A DNA stretch of 64,000 bases from Serilophus lunatus (GCA_013399895.1 VXBA01001830.1:248001-312000); one strand, 5' to 3'. Positions 37,377-51,036 are shown, counted from the stretch's first letter. Notes: a model not told the origin generated them from the sequence alone. Numbers and translations are program-made.

Positions 37377-38276
37377 ACTAGCCCAAAAATACAAAGATAA
37401 ATGCTACATTGTGGGTGACACAAAAGCCTCTCCTATAGCTCAAAGAGATAGGCTGTACTTGTATCAGACTCCACCAATAGGATGGGATCCATGGGAACAT
37501 CACTCTAATAGCACACCACAAAGTGAGACATAGAACACTGCTCAGTGCCATATAGATGCACCCAGTTAGCCATGACTGAGCTATCTCTGGCACTAAAATG
37601 AGCATGAGGTGACAGGGTGCACAGCTCGGGCCACCAACAGCTCAGGGCACACTATCAATTAGCTACCTGAGGGAGTGCCACAACTGCATATTATGCTGCT
37701 TCCATGATCCATGACAGATTCAGTACATGTGGATCCCTCTACGTGTCACTTCATTGTGCAGCTCTATCTACAATTCCCCTATGGACAACCTCTTCCTACT
37801 GATGTGAGAAAACAATTAACCATAAAGGATGTTCAAAAGCATGTCCAGCATCCATGTACTTAAAAGCTGAAGGCACATAACACATGCCAAAAGAGAGATT
37901 GCTTTATGAAGACAGCCATTTCCCCCACGTTGTAGTAGCTGCTAATCATGAGTGTGTATCACAGAAAAGCCTCCCAGAGAACCGATGTGGATTTGTAACG
38001 GGTGAAGTACAAATGCTTCAGTTTTCACCCATGCACAATCTCAAGGAAAGCTGTAAGTGCAAAATCCACACCTTTGTTCAGTCTCTGGCAATGTCACAAA
38101 AGCTTTTGCTCCAGTCATCTGCACCTTAAAGTAGAGCAGGTTGTCCTGAAAAAGTCAACTAACAAGTCAGCTCTGGCAAGGTACAAGGATCAGTCACTGA
38201 AGACAGTACACCTGAAACCTTGTTCACTTGTCCTGATAAAGAAAATAGGAGTATAACCTACTTCCAGCTTTGCTTG

Positions 38277-38470
38277 ATATAGATTGAGTCCAACCTGTGA
38301 CCAAAAAACATCTTGTCAACTAGACCATGGCACTAAGTGCCACATCTAGGTGTTTCTTAAATACCTCCAACAGGGACAGTGATTTCCCACCTCTCTGGGA
38401 AGCCCATTCCAATGTCCAACCACTCTTTCTGTAAAGAAATTCCTCCTTATGATGTCTCAGAATAATCTTT
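38277..38470 (-). mobile_element. CR1 LINE 3' UTR fragment
   Basis: CTAAGTGCCACATCTAGGTG, TTAAATACCTCCAACAGGGA, CCTCTCTGGGAAGCCCATTC and TCTGTAAAGAAATTCCTCC are the reverse complement of the CR1 3' UTR. The terminal ATCATAGAATCA block is missing at the low end, and the fragment stops before ORF2 at the high end. Confidence 0.87.
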
Positions 38471-41400
38471 TCCAACTAGTTGCAGAAAGGCAATAAAGAA
38501 GGCAAGAATTAAGCAAGGCAGCTGTTGTTCTTGTATGAGAAAACATCCCTGCAAAAACCAATGGATTTTGTAGTGATATGGACTTAATCTAACATAAGAA
38601 ACAGAATATGGAAAGATGTTCTAATCTTCACTGCTTATTTAAGAATATCTTTACCATCCCTTATATATTGCTATCTTGGAATAGGGATTTATCCATAAGG
38701 TTTGGAGATTCCTGAGAATCAATTTAGATAAGTGATATCCTTTTCCAGGTACCTATAAGAACTTTGTTGCAAAGTAAATTCAAGCCAACTGACACCAAGA
38801 CTACATTTAGGTTAGTTACTCATTCACGCCTTAAGAGGAGTAATTTCAGAGCTGCTAGGCATCACTAGATCATGCATTCAGAGCCATTCACAAGCTCTCA
38901 TTTAGGCAGTTGGATTACATTCTTACACAGATTTTTAAAAGTTCCCAGGCTCCACAGACTTTACCCTGCTGTGTTTTCCTTTAGGTTAGAAAATAAAGTT
39001 CGACTATGAATAATTGCTAAGATCAGGTGACACTATTTAAGGTATGATTAATTCTTTTCCAGAGTTATGGTCTCCCTATGGGGGAAACACCACCCTACCT
39101 CATCCACTCCAAAAAACCCCCAACCATAAACAAATACACCTTCCCATCAGACAACTCTCCATTAAATATGTTCCTTTTCCACTACAGAAAGAGATAACCC
39201 AATTTCCTGCTCTATAGACATGATATGAAGATAAACTTTTTGTGGATATAGAAACCTCATTCCAAAACCAATTCCGATATAGCAGTTGCTATACTTACTT
39301 AAATAAACACATTGATCAAAGTCTTTGGAGTGAGCTGGATTCATCCCACTGGTTTAGGCCCAGCATTAATCACATGTGAGGTCATATACACTTTCAGAAA
39401 TCTTAACTAGTAACTCATACTTTGAATTTCCATAGTGAAACAGCAGCTCAAGTCCTCAGGGGCTCAAGGTGTAAATATGTACACGTTAATCTTGCTTCTT
39501 CAGGGCACAGTGGTACATAGAAGAATATGTGTTTTCTGACATTTCATCTGCCTCCCCACTTTTTTTCCCCCCCAAATAGCTAATGTTTCTGTCATACATG
39601 ACTTTTATTTAAATCTGGACCTAGGGAATGGCAATTACTCTGAAGCATCTCAGGACCAAAGTAGATTTTAGAAATTTCAGCCATACCAAGCTCAAATGGA
39701 AGCTGGAGACATCTTAGCTGATGTTTTTAGATGCAAATTTACTCTATCTGATAAATTATACAAAGACTATATGAAGTGTTGGTGATGTACACAAGATGAA
39801 TGAAAACAAAAAAGTTTCCCTGCACTGACATTGTCAGCAATAACATCATCCTTTAGGTGTACGAGAAGCATTTTACCCTAAAAGCGTTGAAAAAAAGGAA
39901 GTGGGTTCACTTCAAATCACAAAGAAAAGCAGTTTGAAAGATATTTGGCATTACTAGAGCAAGAACAGCAGTATTGCAAACCCTGTTTTAGGAGCTGAAA
40001 TTGCAACAAGATTGATCCAGTTGTTTTTTAAGTGGATTTTCAATAAAGATGCAAAAGAGGTCTCAATCCAGGAAAGCACTTAAGCACGTGATAACCTTAG
40101 CGTGTAAATAGGCCTCCAGGTTTCCATGGCACTAATAACAAAGTAGATGTTTCATTGGATTAGGACAGAACTCCTTATTTTTCTCCTTGCAGCTGCTAAA
40201 GTAGTTATTTCAGGCTGAATAAGGTCTGGGATATTCACAGTCACATTCACTATATACCTGAAAAAACCCCAATCAGATGTACTGAGCAATATATTATCCT
40301 GGGTGTATTTCACAATCATAAACCTGGAAATTTCTGTTATTCCATTTTCAAGGAATCTGATATAAACTGTAAATATGCGATACGAGTAATACAGTATCAC
40401 TTATACACAGTCTTTAAGTCGATAAATAAAAGGTGACACAATGCTGGTTGCTTCAATTGTATTTAGTCTCCCCTTGATGGTATTTTGGAAGGATCAGATA
40501 ATTGCTTAACTTCTTTCAAAACAGTCAATCTTCCAACTATCTTTTAGAGACAGTAATATACGATAATGAATATTTCACAGGAGAAACGGGTTCTCAGTCT
40601 GTTTCTCCCCACGAAGCTTAGTGTTCAGTTTAATACATAAAGACAAATGCATGCCTGCTTTTTAACAAAACTCCATCCTATTAGGAAATAAGGGAAAGTA
40701 AATACCCTCTCAAGTGGGCAGCCCTGCCTGTTGAGATGGAAATTCAAATCACAATCTATCCCTGCTCCACAAATTTATTTCTCATGAACACTGGAATCTA
40801 TCCCAGTCAGTTATCAGTCAAGTATACATTGCTAAAGCTGACTTTTTTCCATACTTTTCTACAAGTAACACACTCTACTAAAGATGTGCTGAATTGCTGG
40901 CATCCTACAGCAACCCATTCAGAAGTGTACACTTGTCAGCTGGTTTTTGTGGTTCTGCTACTGCAGCACTCATTAGAATTAAGCTTTACATCCTCACTTC
41001 ATTGCTATGCTAGATGATCTCATAAGACTACAGTATCTTTTTTGACTAATTGAGTTTCATTTGTGATCTGCAGTAGTATCAAAAGTATAACTGAGTATAG
41101 CTCAATTGAAAGAAAAAGCTGAAGTCATGTAAAGATAAAAATTCCAAACAAGTCAACTTGTTTTCCTTCAGCAACAAATTCAGGAAACATATAATCCTTA
41201 GCAAAACATGCACTCAAGTTTTTTTTTTCAATTTGTCCTGCTGTGCCATCACAGCCAAAGCCAAGTTCTATTTCAGGCTCCTCAGTTTTCTGACCAGCCT
41301 CAAACAGCTGCTCTCATGCAATCCTCTTCCAAGGAGGAAGATCCAAGAAAATAAACCTGCAGAGCATCTTTTTTTCCCTTGTTTTTTTTTTTTTATCCAA

Positions 41401-44400
41401 AATCTAAACTAGCTTGTCTCTTTTTAAGCACAAAATGTGACTAACCTCTATACTTTGCTCTTGATATCTGAGAGAACAGCTTAAAGAGTTCCTCTTTGGT
41501 CTTCCAGTGATGATAAACAAACTAAAGTATATTGAAGCAATGTATTTGACAAAAAGCTATTCCAAACATATTACACATATTAAGTGCATTTCTTGTTATG
41601 ATGCCTTTACTAAGGGGATCCACAATAAATCCCTAGAATAAAAGCCACATCAATATAGCTGATGAATATTTTATATTTCTAATGTAATCCAAGCTTGTTT
41701 ATCTCAGTGAAGCTTCCTGTTTTTCTGTATGTATCCTGAAATCACTTTTCCTGTAATAAGATAGAGGACAGCATCACATTCCTCACTTCGGTACAATCAT
41801 CTATTTACCTCTCCTACAGACCAAACTACAGCAGATTCAAAGTGAGCAATGTGGAAAATGTAATAGCTCTATGAATCAACAACGGTATTAAAAGTGCAGA
41901 GAGGAGCAAAAAAAGAAAAGCCACTGCCTGGAGATCATGATCCAAGGATTCTTTATGCTGCACTTCTCATTTATCTAACTCTTACCTGTGATGAGAGCTT
42001 TTTCCTGAGTCAATTTATTCTTCTGTAGTTTCTCTGGTGTTAAGAGTCAGCTAAATTACAAAACTCGAGGCTATGAGATAGAATTGCGTGAGAAATATAT
42101 TTGCATTGATTTTACTAATACAGAGACAATGGGATCAGAGAAAGCCTCTGGTCAGCTGGCAGAATGTTTCACCCAACTTGCATACTTTAGGCACACATCT
42201 ACAATTCCCCTTCTCCCTCCTTTATAGAAACGCAACAAAATACACGAGTGAAAGCAAATTTTTTGCAACTTCCTTCAGGAGTGAATAAATGCATTTGACA
42301 GTGGTCTAGTCTGAAAAGCTTTCTCTTGAGAAACCACTTAATAAATTACCATCCCTTAATATTTTCAAGGAATCATGTGCTTACTACTTTTCATCTTTAT
42401 TTCAGGAGCATAAAGCAAATAACAGGAGAGCTGCAGTTCCTGCCTATGCATCTATTCCATGCATTTAGAAGTAACATACCTCTCTGAGAGTATCTACCAT
42501 ATATCAAATATTTTATACTTCACCATTCCAATTCACAGAAACCAGATTAATCTGTTTCAAACATTTTATTAATTTATTATTACAACTAATATTCATGCAA
42601 TATTGCTGCTATGGCTCACGGAAGGCAATAAAAATCTATATTGACATTATTTTTAGACCATTATTGAATTCTGACCTAGGGTTACAGCCTGCCAGCTCCA
42701 GAAAAGCACCGCATTGGCCTTCAAGACTGGCCACAACTAACAATTGTAGGATGACATTCTTGAGAAAATGAGCAACGGATATCCGACCATTTTCTAATAA
42801 ACAAAATAGAAGGTCAGGCTGCTTAGGGGATAGAAATTAACTTAAAAGTGAAGAAGACAAGTAAAAAAATCTGTTATGCATTTTTATGGAACTAAAATCT
42901 TTTTTACTTGAAATGATACACATCAGTATTAACAGCTAGTTTAAGAAGGAAAATCAAATTACACAAAGGTCATTTTTTGAGTAAGACGCTTGTAACGTGA
43001 CATTATACAAAAACACCACAAAACAACCCAACCAATGCCTAAGATCTGTCTGTGGATATACCGTCCATGAGATATATTCAGTATGGCACCTGTTGATCAT
43101 ATGGAACAGAGATTCTTTTCCATCAGTTACTTCATAATGACAGAATTCAATTACAGCCATAACAACCAGCAGCAAAGTGCCCTCTGCCTGTCAGTTTCTT
43201 TCTGTGACAAGTCTAAGCACCAGACAAAAACAAGGATGAAAATACAATTCATTCTCATGAAGAAAAAGGATTTGATTACAGCATCCAAAGCTCTGGATCA
43301 GCTGTATGCATAAACTTTGACTTAATTGGTAGAAGAGGAGATTTAAGAAGCCATCATGTTAAGCATGCAGACATGAAGTGATGAACTTATAGACAGTGCT
43401 TCTGTCTGGAAGAAAAGGAGATTAGACACGGAATGAACTTTTCTGTTACCCAGGTTTCGATGGTTAGATTGCCGTGGTTATCGCCTCGCCAGATATTTAA
43501 AAACTTAATCACATCCAAACCCACAGATATCAAACCAGAGGGAAGCAATACAGCAAGGGTTAACTAGTACACATCAAGATCCATGGATTAGCCTGAACTA
43601 GCAAAAAAGTGAGCATGAAAGGAAGAAGCCTTGCAGTTTCTGTCCAGGGGACAGATCTGGCACGGCTGGTGGAATGGCTGATCAATATTCCCTTCTGTAA
43701 TTGAGATTCACTTCTATAATTACAGCACTTATGGGATCATCTCACACATACTGTCTTGAATAAACTTCTGCCTTAAGTAGGTTGCAGCCCAATCTGTCTT
43801 GAAGCTGAAAGACTATCCTTGAATAGTTAAGCTTGGAGTAATGGAGGTGAAAAAATAAAACATTGTGCTAGGACTTCTTGTAAAAAAAATCCTTGAGTTA
43901 CTCTTATGTCAATCAGTTTGTGGATGAGAAGCCGGATATTTCATTCTTCCCTCTTCTGTTACAGTCTTCAGAGGGGTCATGGCAATGAAATACACCTGAA
44001 GTTACTCAAGCCCTGTTGCTGTCTTAAATATATTTTTCCCACTGCAGTATGACCGTATTTTCAGTCTGTTTGTTGAAGATGGAGCCCTCACTCTTACTGT
44101 TGCCCTCTGATGTCTTACCTTTCCTAATTAGCTTATTTGAAAAAATGCATAAATTATACAAGATGCAGCTCTGATAACTTTGTTTTCCTCTCAAAGACAA
44201 AATTCATACCTCCTTTTTATCATTGAGATCCTGTCAGAACTGTTATTTCCTGTGTGTACCTTAAATGAGACATGCTTACAAAGAAAAAGCTTTAGCAAAA
44301 GTTGCATGATTTTTCTGTATTGCAAACAGAGCTGATAAAAATCACATTTATTCGGAGAAAGAGTCACAGCACACACATCATATCGGATGGCTAACTCCCA

Positions 44401-46392
44401 GCATGACTGGAGTTTTCAGTAAACACAGCAAATGACATACTAATAAAGCAGATTATAGATTTGGCATGCAGAGGGCTTTTTTTTAAAAATCACTTGTTCC
44501 TTCTCCCTTTCTTACCGTATTGGCAATCCTTTCCTCTATAGCATATAGAAATCAGACTCAAGAAAGACAAAACCCCTTGCCAAGGACTGTTCAATGACAT
44601 GGGCAGGCTTCCACCTGGCTCTCCACTGATCCCTCAGCTAATAATGTTAATTATTTGCAAACATCATCATGGAAAACCATCTTGAAGTCCAGACTAAAAT
44701 CCAGCCATTTAATTATTTAGGGAATACTTTTATTTCTTGAGCAACAGCCCTCTGCACCATTCTCCATACCTAAATCCCAGATATCTTCACATTTATAAGG
44801 AATGCAACCCTGCAATATCACTAAAGACAAAATGCCAATTCAATTTTAGTTCCTGAGGCACTGCAGTGATGCCTTGTGACAAGGTAATCCAGGCATGGTC
44901 TGATTTCAAGACATTAGATCTGAGCTGGCAGCCCTAGGTAATGTTAGCTCTGCTGCTCCAAGCATCCCTGGACAGAAGGACACAAGCATCCCCTGGGTCC
45001 TTCTAGTCATATTCTACTCACAGCTTTACTCTTCCTCAGCTGCCAGTACTTCTTGTTTGCACTGTTTGCAAATCTGTATTTAGCTCATGCCTGGGTTTGA
45101 ACCCTGCCCTGCACGTTTACCAATCCTCAGGACTTCTCTCATCACAAGAGCACCTCAAATGCTTCTGCTGTTTCAGCTATTGCTCCCCACAGTAGTCTCA
45201 GTCTTTTGTCCTCAGCCTGACCCTTTCGTCCTTCCTTTCGTACGAGTGCCTGCAACAGAACCCAGGCAAAAATAATTTTGATTAAAAAAGGTAGGAGAGA
45301 TGAAAACCAGCTCTTTGGATCTTTTATCTAAAGAGAAGCAAACAAATTATCATCAGAATACTAGTATTGGGCTGAAACAGAAATAGGTGAGCACACTTTT
45401 TCCCTTCCAGGTCATGGTAATGAAAATGTTTCCTCTTTCTTTTAATCATTTGAAACATACTAAATTTAATAAATACTAAAATTTGAAATAGGGACTGACC
45501 TATGATACTTGCCTCCTCAACTTAAAAATATTTTTTAATCAGACACAGATCCTTCAGTTTAGGCAGGACCGAGACACGCAACAATATCTGTGCATAGGTA
45601 CACATATACACCAAATCTCAAATTTCATCCATACAGAATAAGGTACACTCCAAAATGCCACCAAAATCACTGATTTTATTTAAATCTCAACACCACTTGC
45701 ATATCCCTTAATGATGAAACCGTGGATGCCAGTAGAACCTCTTGATATACTTAGGAGGATCTCAACTCAGGCCTCAGTATTGTCCTTGCTTGCAAATATC
45801 CTCACTTTCTGGCTCTAGCCAGAAGGTGAACATGAAATGGAGAGCTCTGGATATCAAATGGCAGATTAAAAAAACAAAACTATTCAGAATACATCAAAAA
45901 ATGGAACTCATTACGTTTAAAGAACATACACTTGCAAAATGTATATTCACCTATAGTTAACCTCCTGTAACTTCCAGCTTCCCCTGAAAGAATAATTTCT
46001 ATCTAACAATGTCTGAGATCAAAGACTGGATTGATTATGTCTTTTCATCATGAGAACATTGTCACATACATAAGAGCCAAAAAGTCAAATTTGTATTTTA
46101 AGCTCAAAATAACCATCAAACCACTAAATACAGAAAGGTAGACTTGCAGACTCAGTCATGTCACCTGAAACTGTTCTCAGGTACAGCCAACGAAGGTGGT
46201 GGGTGGATGAACTTCAGTCTAGCATTCCCACAGATTTACAGTAGAGAGGAAGGTAGGCAGGATCTTTTTGTTTTCCTGCTTGACTATCTCAAACATATCT
46301 GAAGGCATGGGATAAATCATTCTATCCTCGATAGAAGAAATGACTTCCCACTGATTTTATTATTTGCCATTACAGTTTCAAATCAAGGACAT
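38471..46392. other. Unassigned intron sequence
   Basis: About 8 kb with no supported gene. 43443-43800 has LTR-like touches (a TGTTACCCAGG start, several CpGs near 43455-43490 and a GAATAAAC signal near 43760), but no target duplication or partner was found. Short open frames (for example plus 40736-41017 and 41158-41412) are unrecognised. Confidence 0.45.
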
Positions 46393-46983
46393 TGTCATGG
46401 TTTAACCCCAGACAGCAACTAAGTCCCAAACAGCTGCTTTGTCACTCTCTTCCAGCGGGATGAGGGAGAGAATTGGAAGGGCAAAAGGAGAAAACATTCA
46501 TGGGTTAAGATAAGGACAGTTTAACAAATAAAGCAATATCCACACACACAAGCAAAGCAGAACAAGGAATTCATTCACCATTTCACATGGGCAGGCAGCT
46601 GTTCAGTCATCCCCAGGACAGCAGGGCTCCATTACACTTAACAGTGACTTGGGAAGACAAATGTCATCATTCGTAACACTCCTGCCCCCACTCCCCTCCT
46701 TGTTGCTTCTTCCCTCTGGTTTATATGCTAAGAGTGGTGCCATATGGAAGAGAATATCCCTTGGGTCAGTCCGGATCCAGCTGTATTCCCTCCCAGCTCC
46801 TTGTGCACCCTCATCCTACTCACTGCTGGGGTGGGGTGAGAGCCAGAAAAGGCCTTGACTCTGTGTAAGCCCTGATCAGCAATAACCAAAACATCTCTGT
46901 GTTGTCAACACTGTTTTCAACACAAATCCAAGGCACAGCCTCATACAAGCTGCTGTGAAGAGAAAAAACTCTGTTCCAACCCA
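46393..46983 (-). mobile_element. Solo LTR with perfect 5-bp target duplication (ERVL/class III-like)
   Basis: The 591-bp element has TG...CA termini on the minus strand: it starts TGGGTTGGAACAGAG at 46983 and ends GGTTAAACCATGACA at 46393. GACAT is duplicated exactly at 46388-46392 and 46984-46988; 5-bp duplications are typical of class III (ERVL-like) elements. On the minus strand AGCATATAAACC (near 46717-46728) gives a TATA box, and GAGCTGGGAGGGAATACAGC and CTTATCTTAACCCATGA are hallmarks of a widespread neoavian LTR group. No internal genes are present. It points in the same direction as BICD1. Confidence 0.9.
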
Positions 46984-46988
46984 GACAT

Positions 46989-49271
46989 TCTGTTTCTGTT
47001 TAAAAGGAAATTAAGGGCATGCTTTAAGCTTACTAGTAGAACAGTCAACTGCCAAAAATTGACTATAGAGGAAAGTAGAGGAAAACACAGAAGATTAAAA
47101 TTTTAAATGTTATCATAGCAGGAAGAACAAATTCTCATATTTAAATGAGGATACTAGATTCGAAGCAGCAATGGAACATCTTCATAAAGCTGAAATAAAA
47201 AACAGACCTCCTCTAACCACACAGTAATTATATCACAGATGCCAGAGAACTGAGAAGTTGCATCTCATCAGTGAGACTTACATAGACTTAAACAGGCTAA
47301 ATTTCTCATTCTACTTCTCTCATTAATTGTGTTACTATACCTTCCCATCCTTCCACAGGACCCAAAAGTTTAAGAAACCTGGATATCTCAAACAATTCCT
47401 GACACTATATCAAGGCATTGAGGTAATCACGACTTGATTCTTGCATATGCTTCCCAAAATCAATTATCACTAAGAGTCAAAAACATGCCAAAAGACAAGA
47501 AGGTGCAAATACAGGAAGATTTTGCTTATGAGATTCATTCTCCATTTGCTTTAGTAGATACAGGACCACCCCCTATTTCAAGAAATTTCTTACATCATTA
47601 TATTGAATCAGTTATAGACACAGTACTAACAATAAGCAGATAAGACATATTAGAATGCGAAACCCAGATCTCCAGCATCACTGGATCTGTGTCTCCTCAT
47701 CTTGCAGCATATTCTGGTGATAGAAGAAAATCAATGACAGAATTATTAGATCAACATTGTATTTCCTACATAATTTCTGTTCTGTACCATTTCAACAGAG
47801 GAAGTGTCAGAAAGTCTGTTAAATGGCAGATTATTCAACTACAGATTTCTTGTCTCAGTCAACCTGTAGGACTACTAAGGTAGAGTTATCCCAAAATTTA
47901 TATCAAATATCAACTCACTATGAAACTATTCTTGAGGACTCTGCAGCGCCCACAACACTTAATATTCTTGCTGGTCTTTCCAAGAAGAGAAGGGTTACCA
48001 CAGAGCCTGGAGAGGAATTCAGGTAAGGGGAGTAACACAGTGAAGGGCAATGCAGGGACAGATGTGGGGAAGCAGGTTCTCACATACACAGAGCATCAGC
48101 CTGCTCTGCATCCCTGATTCAACAGGGGCAAGTTAAATAGATCTTCTCCTCCCTTTGAACTACTTCCTCTTGTTTCGTTCTTTTACAGAGCCTAAACAAA
48201 ATACACACCTTTCCCTCCTCAAATAAAATAATCCTTTCACCTTAGAGAGGCCTTAAAAGATGTGGCTAAAGAGAGACAAAATAGTGCATAAATAACAGGA
48301 GGAGCAGATAACGTAGTACGTTTCCTTTGACGCAACACTTGCAGCACTTAACACCATCTTTGGAAAGACAGATCAAAAGTAAGGTTAAATCTGCAGAAAT
48401 CCTTAACTTTACCTTGTAACCTTACTTTATAAAGTCTGAACTATTGTCATGTTTTTGCAGTAGAAGCAAAAATAACAGAAGGCAGAAAAGGATACTTGTA
48501 TCTTCAGGAAAACATTATTTTCAATTTTTCAAGTAAAAGTCCAGCTGCTAAACACAGCACCTCATCCTGTGCATCAATGAACTCAAATTTAATCTTTATT
48601 CAACATCTAATCAAGGAAGCAGATCAAGACCACAGCAGCCTAAGTTCTTGGTTAAAGCATGCAGAGAGACCTGTAATACCCACAATCATCAGAGAACCGA
48701 AGAGTAGAAACAGACTCCCACTAAAGCTGTCACTGAAATACAAAATATTAGGCGTTACCATGAATGGAGTACATATCAAGAGAGACAGTTTCATTTTATA
48801 TGGCCTGACAAACTCATATTCTAGTGAATTAATGCAGTGTTAAAGAAGGTGTTACAGTGCTACTTCATCTGAACCTTTCCACATGAAATTCATTTACAAA
48901 GTCATCTGAAACATGTATGTCTGTTAGATATGCTGCATATAGCTATTTCTGTTGTGTCAATGAACAATTTCTCTGTACCTAAGAAAACACAAATTAAAAA
49001 ATACTTCAGCAACGAAAGTTGCATCTTCACAAAAGTATAAAGTTTGTCTTTATTAAAATGAACCATTTTTTCTTTCTATTCCTTACATTTCATCTGCTCC
49101 AAGTCTGTATTTCAGAGAGCAATAAAAAAGGAAGCCAAGTATTTTCTTTCTACCTACTACACACAGAGGAAGTTAAATGAAAGTTTGTTAAAGTCAAAAA
49201 TTGCTCTCAAGTAAATATTATCTTATACATGCTATTACAAATTTTATGTTCAAATTAACCACATTATGGTA
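46989..49271. other. Unassigned intron sequence between two related LTRs
   Basis: No gene or internal retroviral sequence recognised. The plus frame 48496-48843 (115 codons) and the shorter frames at 47434-48117 have no family resemblance, no retroviral protease or polymerase motifs, and look like chance. Confidence 0.5.
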
Positions 49272-49660
49272 TACTAGGTACAGCTGGGATGGAATTAACT
49301 TTCTTCACAGCAGCCCATATGGTGCTGGGTTTTATATTTGTGGCCAAAACAGTGTTGGCAGCTCTACAGTGTTCAGGCAATTGCAGAGCAGTGCTTGCAG
49401 AGTGTCAAGGCCATCTTTGTTTCCCAGTAAGTCCTCTCAGTGAGAGGGGTAGGCAAACGGCTGTGAGGGAATGCAGCTGGGACAGCTGAGCCCACGTGCC
49501 CGAAGGGGTGATGCCAGACCACATAAGGCCAGGCTCTGGTATTACAATTGAGGACAGTCTGCCCAAGGTAGCCATCACTTATCATCAGGTGGAAGGTGGT
49601 GAGCAATTACCTTTGCATCACATGCTTATTTTCCTCCTCCTAATCAGAGTTTGTAAAATC
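49272..49660 (+). mobile_element. Partial LTR, ERVL-like group, plus strand
   Basis: GGTACAGCTGGGATGGAATTAACTTTCTTC, split by the usual divergence, then GTGCTGGGTTTTATATTTG, GCAGAGCAGTGCTTGCAGAG and GTCAAGGCCATCTTTGTTTCC follow the same U3 layout as the element at 46393-46983, which reads AACAGAGTTTTTTCTCTTC and TTGGATTTGTG on its own strand. GACAGCTGAGCCCACGTGCC and GGTGGTGAGCAATTACC continue it. The 3' end decays after about 49640, and neither a polyadenylation signal nor a target duplication was found, so edges are approximate. Confidence 0.7.
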
Positions 49661-50426
49661 AGTGTTTCTTTATGATTTGGGTTTTTTTGGCTTGTTTCTT
49701 GTGGCAGGGTACATAAGGCCATGGAAATGACTGACTGTACTGTGAACTGGGTTGCACTGAGGAAGAAACTCAAAGACCTGTTAAACACAAGTGTCTCTCA
49801 ACAGCTCCATCAAAAACAGAGATGTACCTGAGGAAGTCAGGGAGCATCCATTTTAAATTCTGTAATTTAACTTAGAGGAGTCAACAGCTCATCACCAGAC
49901 AGACTGAGTAGGGCTGCTGCAGTTCAGCAGTGACAGTACCAGCTCTATTAGACACACATCATGCCAAACTCAAGGAGAAACTGCCTTCAGATGAGCCTAT
50001 CAAATAATTATTTTGATCAGATCGTGAGTCAAATTGAGCTCTCAACTATTTCCAGTCTTCATCAAGCTAAAACTTGCCAAGTGAATGAGACTGAAAATCC
50101 AGTTTACCTCCGAGCTCTGCTGCTGATCCAATCTAGACATAAATTGAAATCTGTCAGACCATGACCAATTAGCAAACCAAATGTGCAGTGCCACAGCCAC
50201 ACTGCTGGTCTTCACCTCCAGCACTGCACCACCTCCTTCAGCAGGTGTGAAACTGCTTGGGCAGGCTTTAACTCTCTGCTTGGCTACTACTAGCTATAAG
50301 ATCCCATTGTACAGTGCTACAGAGCACTGTATAATTTATTATAATTTAATCTTTTGGGGGGTTTGTATCAGAGCAACATATACTGTTCTCTAAACCCATG
50401 TTAGTTTTTCCTTTACAGACAAGCAA

Positions 50427-50500
50427 TTAAAAAAACAAAACAAACCATCTATCCCAGGCCCTCATCAAAAAAAAAAAAAAACAACCAAAACCAAAAACCA
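50427..50500. repeat. A-rich and A/C-rich low-complexity tract
   Basis: AAAAAAACAAAACAAACC, then about 20 bp of ordinary sequence, then an A run of about 15 and AACCAAAACCAAAAACC. Confidence 0.85.
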
Positions 50501-50856
50501 TAAAATGCTTTTACTATTAAAGTGTTAGTAAACAATTTTTACCTTGTAAAAACATATAATTATGTTATATCCTGATTTTGGGAAGCTAATGTTTTTACCT
50601 ACATAAATAAGTAGATAAAAGCAAAGAATAGCAGAGTCCAGGTATCTCTTCTATGTCTCCTTGTCCTCTACCTTCAGTTCACCTTGTTTACTCTGCTTGA
50701 ACATATTGCCTTTTACACATAATCTTGCATAATCTTGTCGTAATCTTGCACAGAGGCTCCAATGAAAAATGAACACATCAGTAATAATAAGTTATATCAG
50801 ATTCAGAAAAGTCTCCATCTGAGCATTTTTTAAACCTCTCTTTAAACCTTTTTTTA

Positions 50857-51036
50857 ATATACATGTATATGACGTGTATATACATACCTGCATACCTATA
50901 CATGTATGCATATATAATGCACCCTGTATACATTTTTCCATATATATAATCTATAGTTTTATAAATATTGTACATTAGAACATATATACATATACTTCGT
51001 ATAAATTTTATAGTATATAATTTTACAGTATATAAT
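50857..51036. repeat. AT-rich alternating purine-pyrimidine stretch
   Basis: TA/TG/CA alternation dominates (ATACATGTATATGACGTG, TATACATGTATGCATATATA, CATATATACATATAC, TAGTATATAATTTTACAG). Several short self-complementary segments could extrude as cruciforms. It is an imperfect array, probably a decayed microsatellite. Confidence 0.75.

Larger units (their letters stand above)
28576..38276. other. Unassigned intron sequence
   Basis: Almost 10 kb with no supported gene. It includes A/C-rich (32193-32299), T/G-rich (37291-37376) and A-rich (36625-36649) tracts. The longest open frame of the window, plus 31255-31683 (142 codons), lies here, but its translation is cysteine- and hydrophobic-rich with no recognisable family and no splice context. 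36870-37210 is somewhat GC-richer and unassigned. TCTCAAAGCACTTTACAA near 33902 echoes the wording of an old amniote repeat. Confidence 0.5.

Noticed and set aside
45085..45105. tRNA-like B box (GGGTTCAAACCC on the minus strand)
   Set aside because: No A box at the right distance and no T-arm, anticodon-arm or acceptor stem can be drawn, so it is neither a tRNA gene nor a clear SINE.
47434..48843. Several plus-strand frames between the two ERVL-like LTRs, considered as retroviral internal genes
   Set aside because: No protease, reverse transcriptase, integrase or envelope motifs, and the two LTRs face opposite directions, so there is no provirus.
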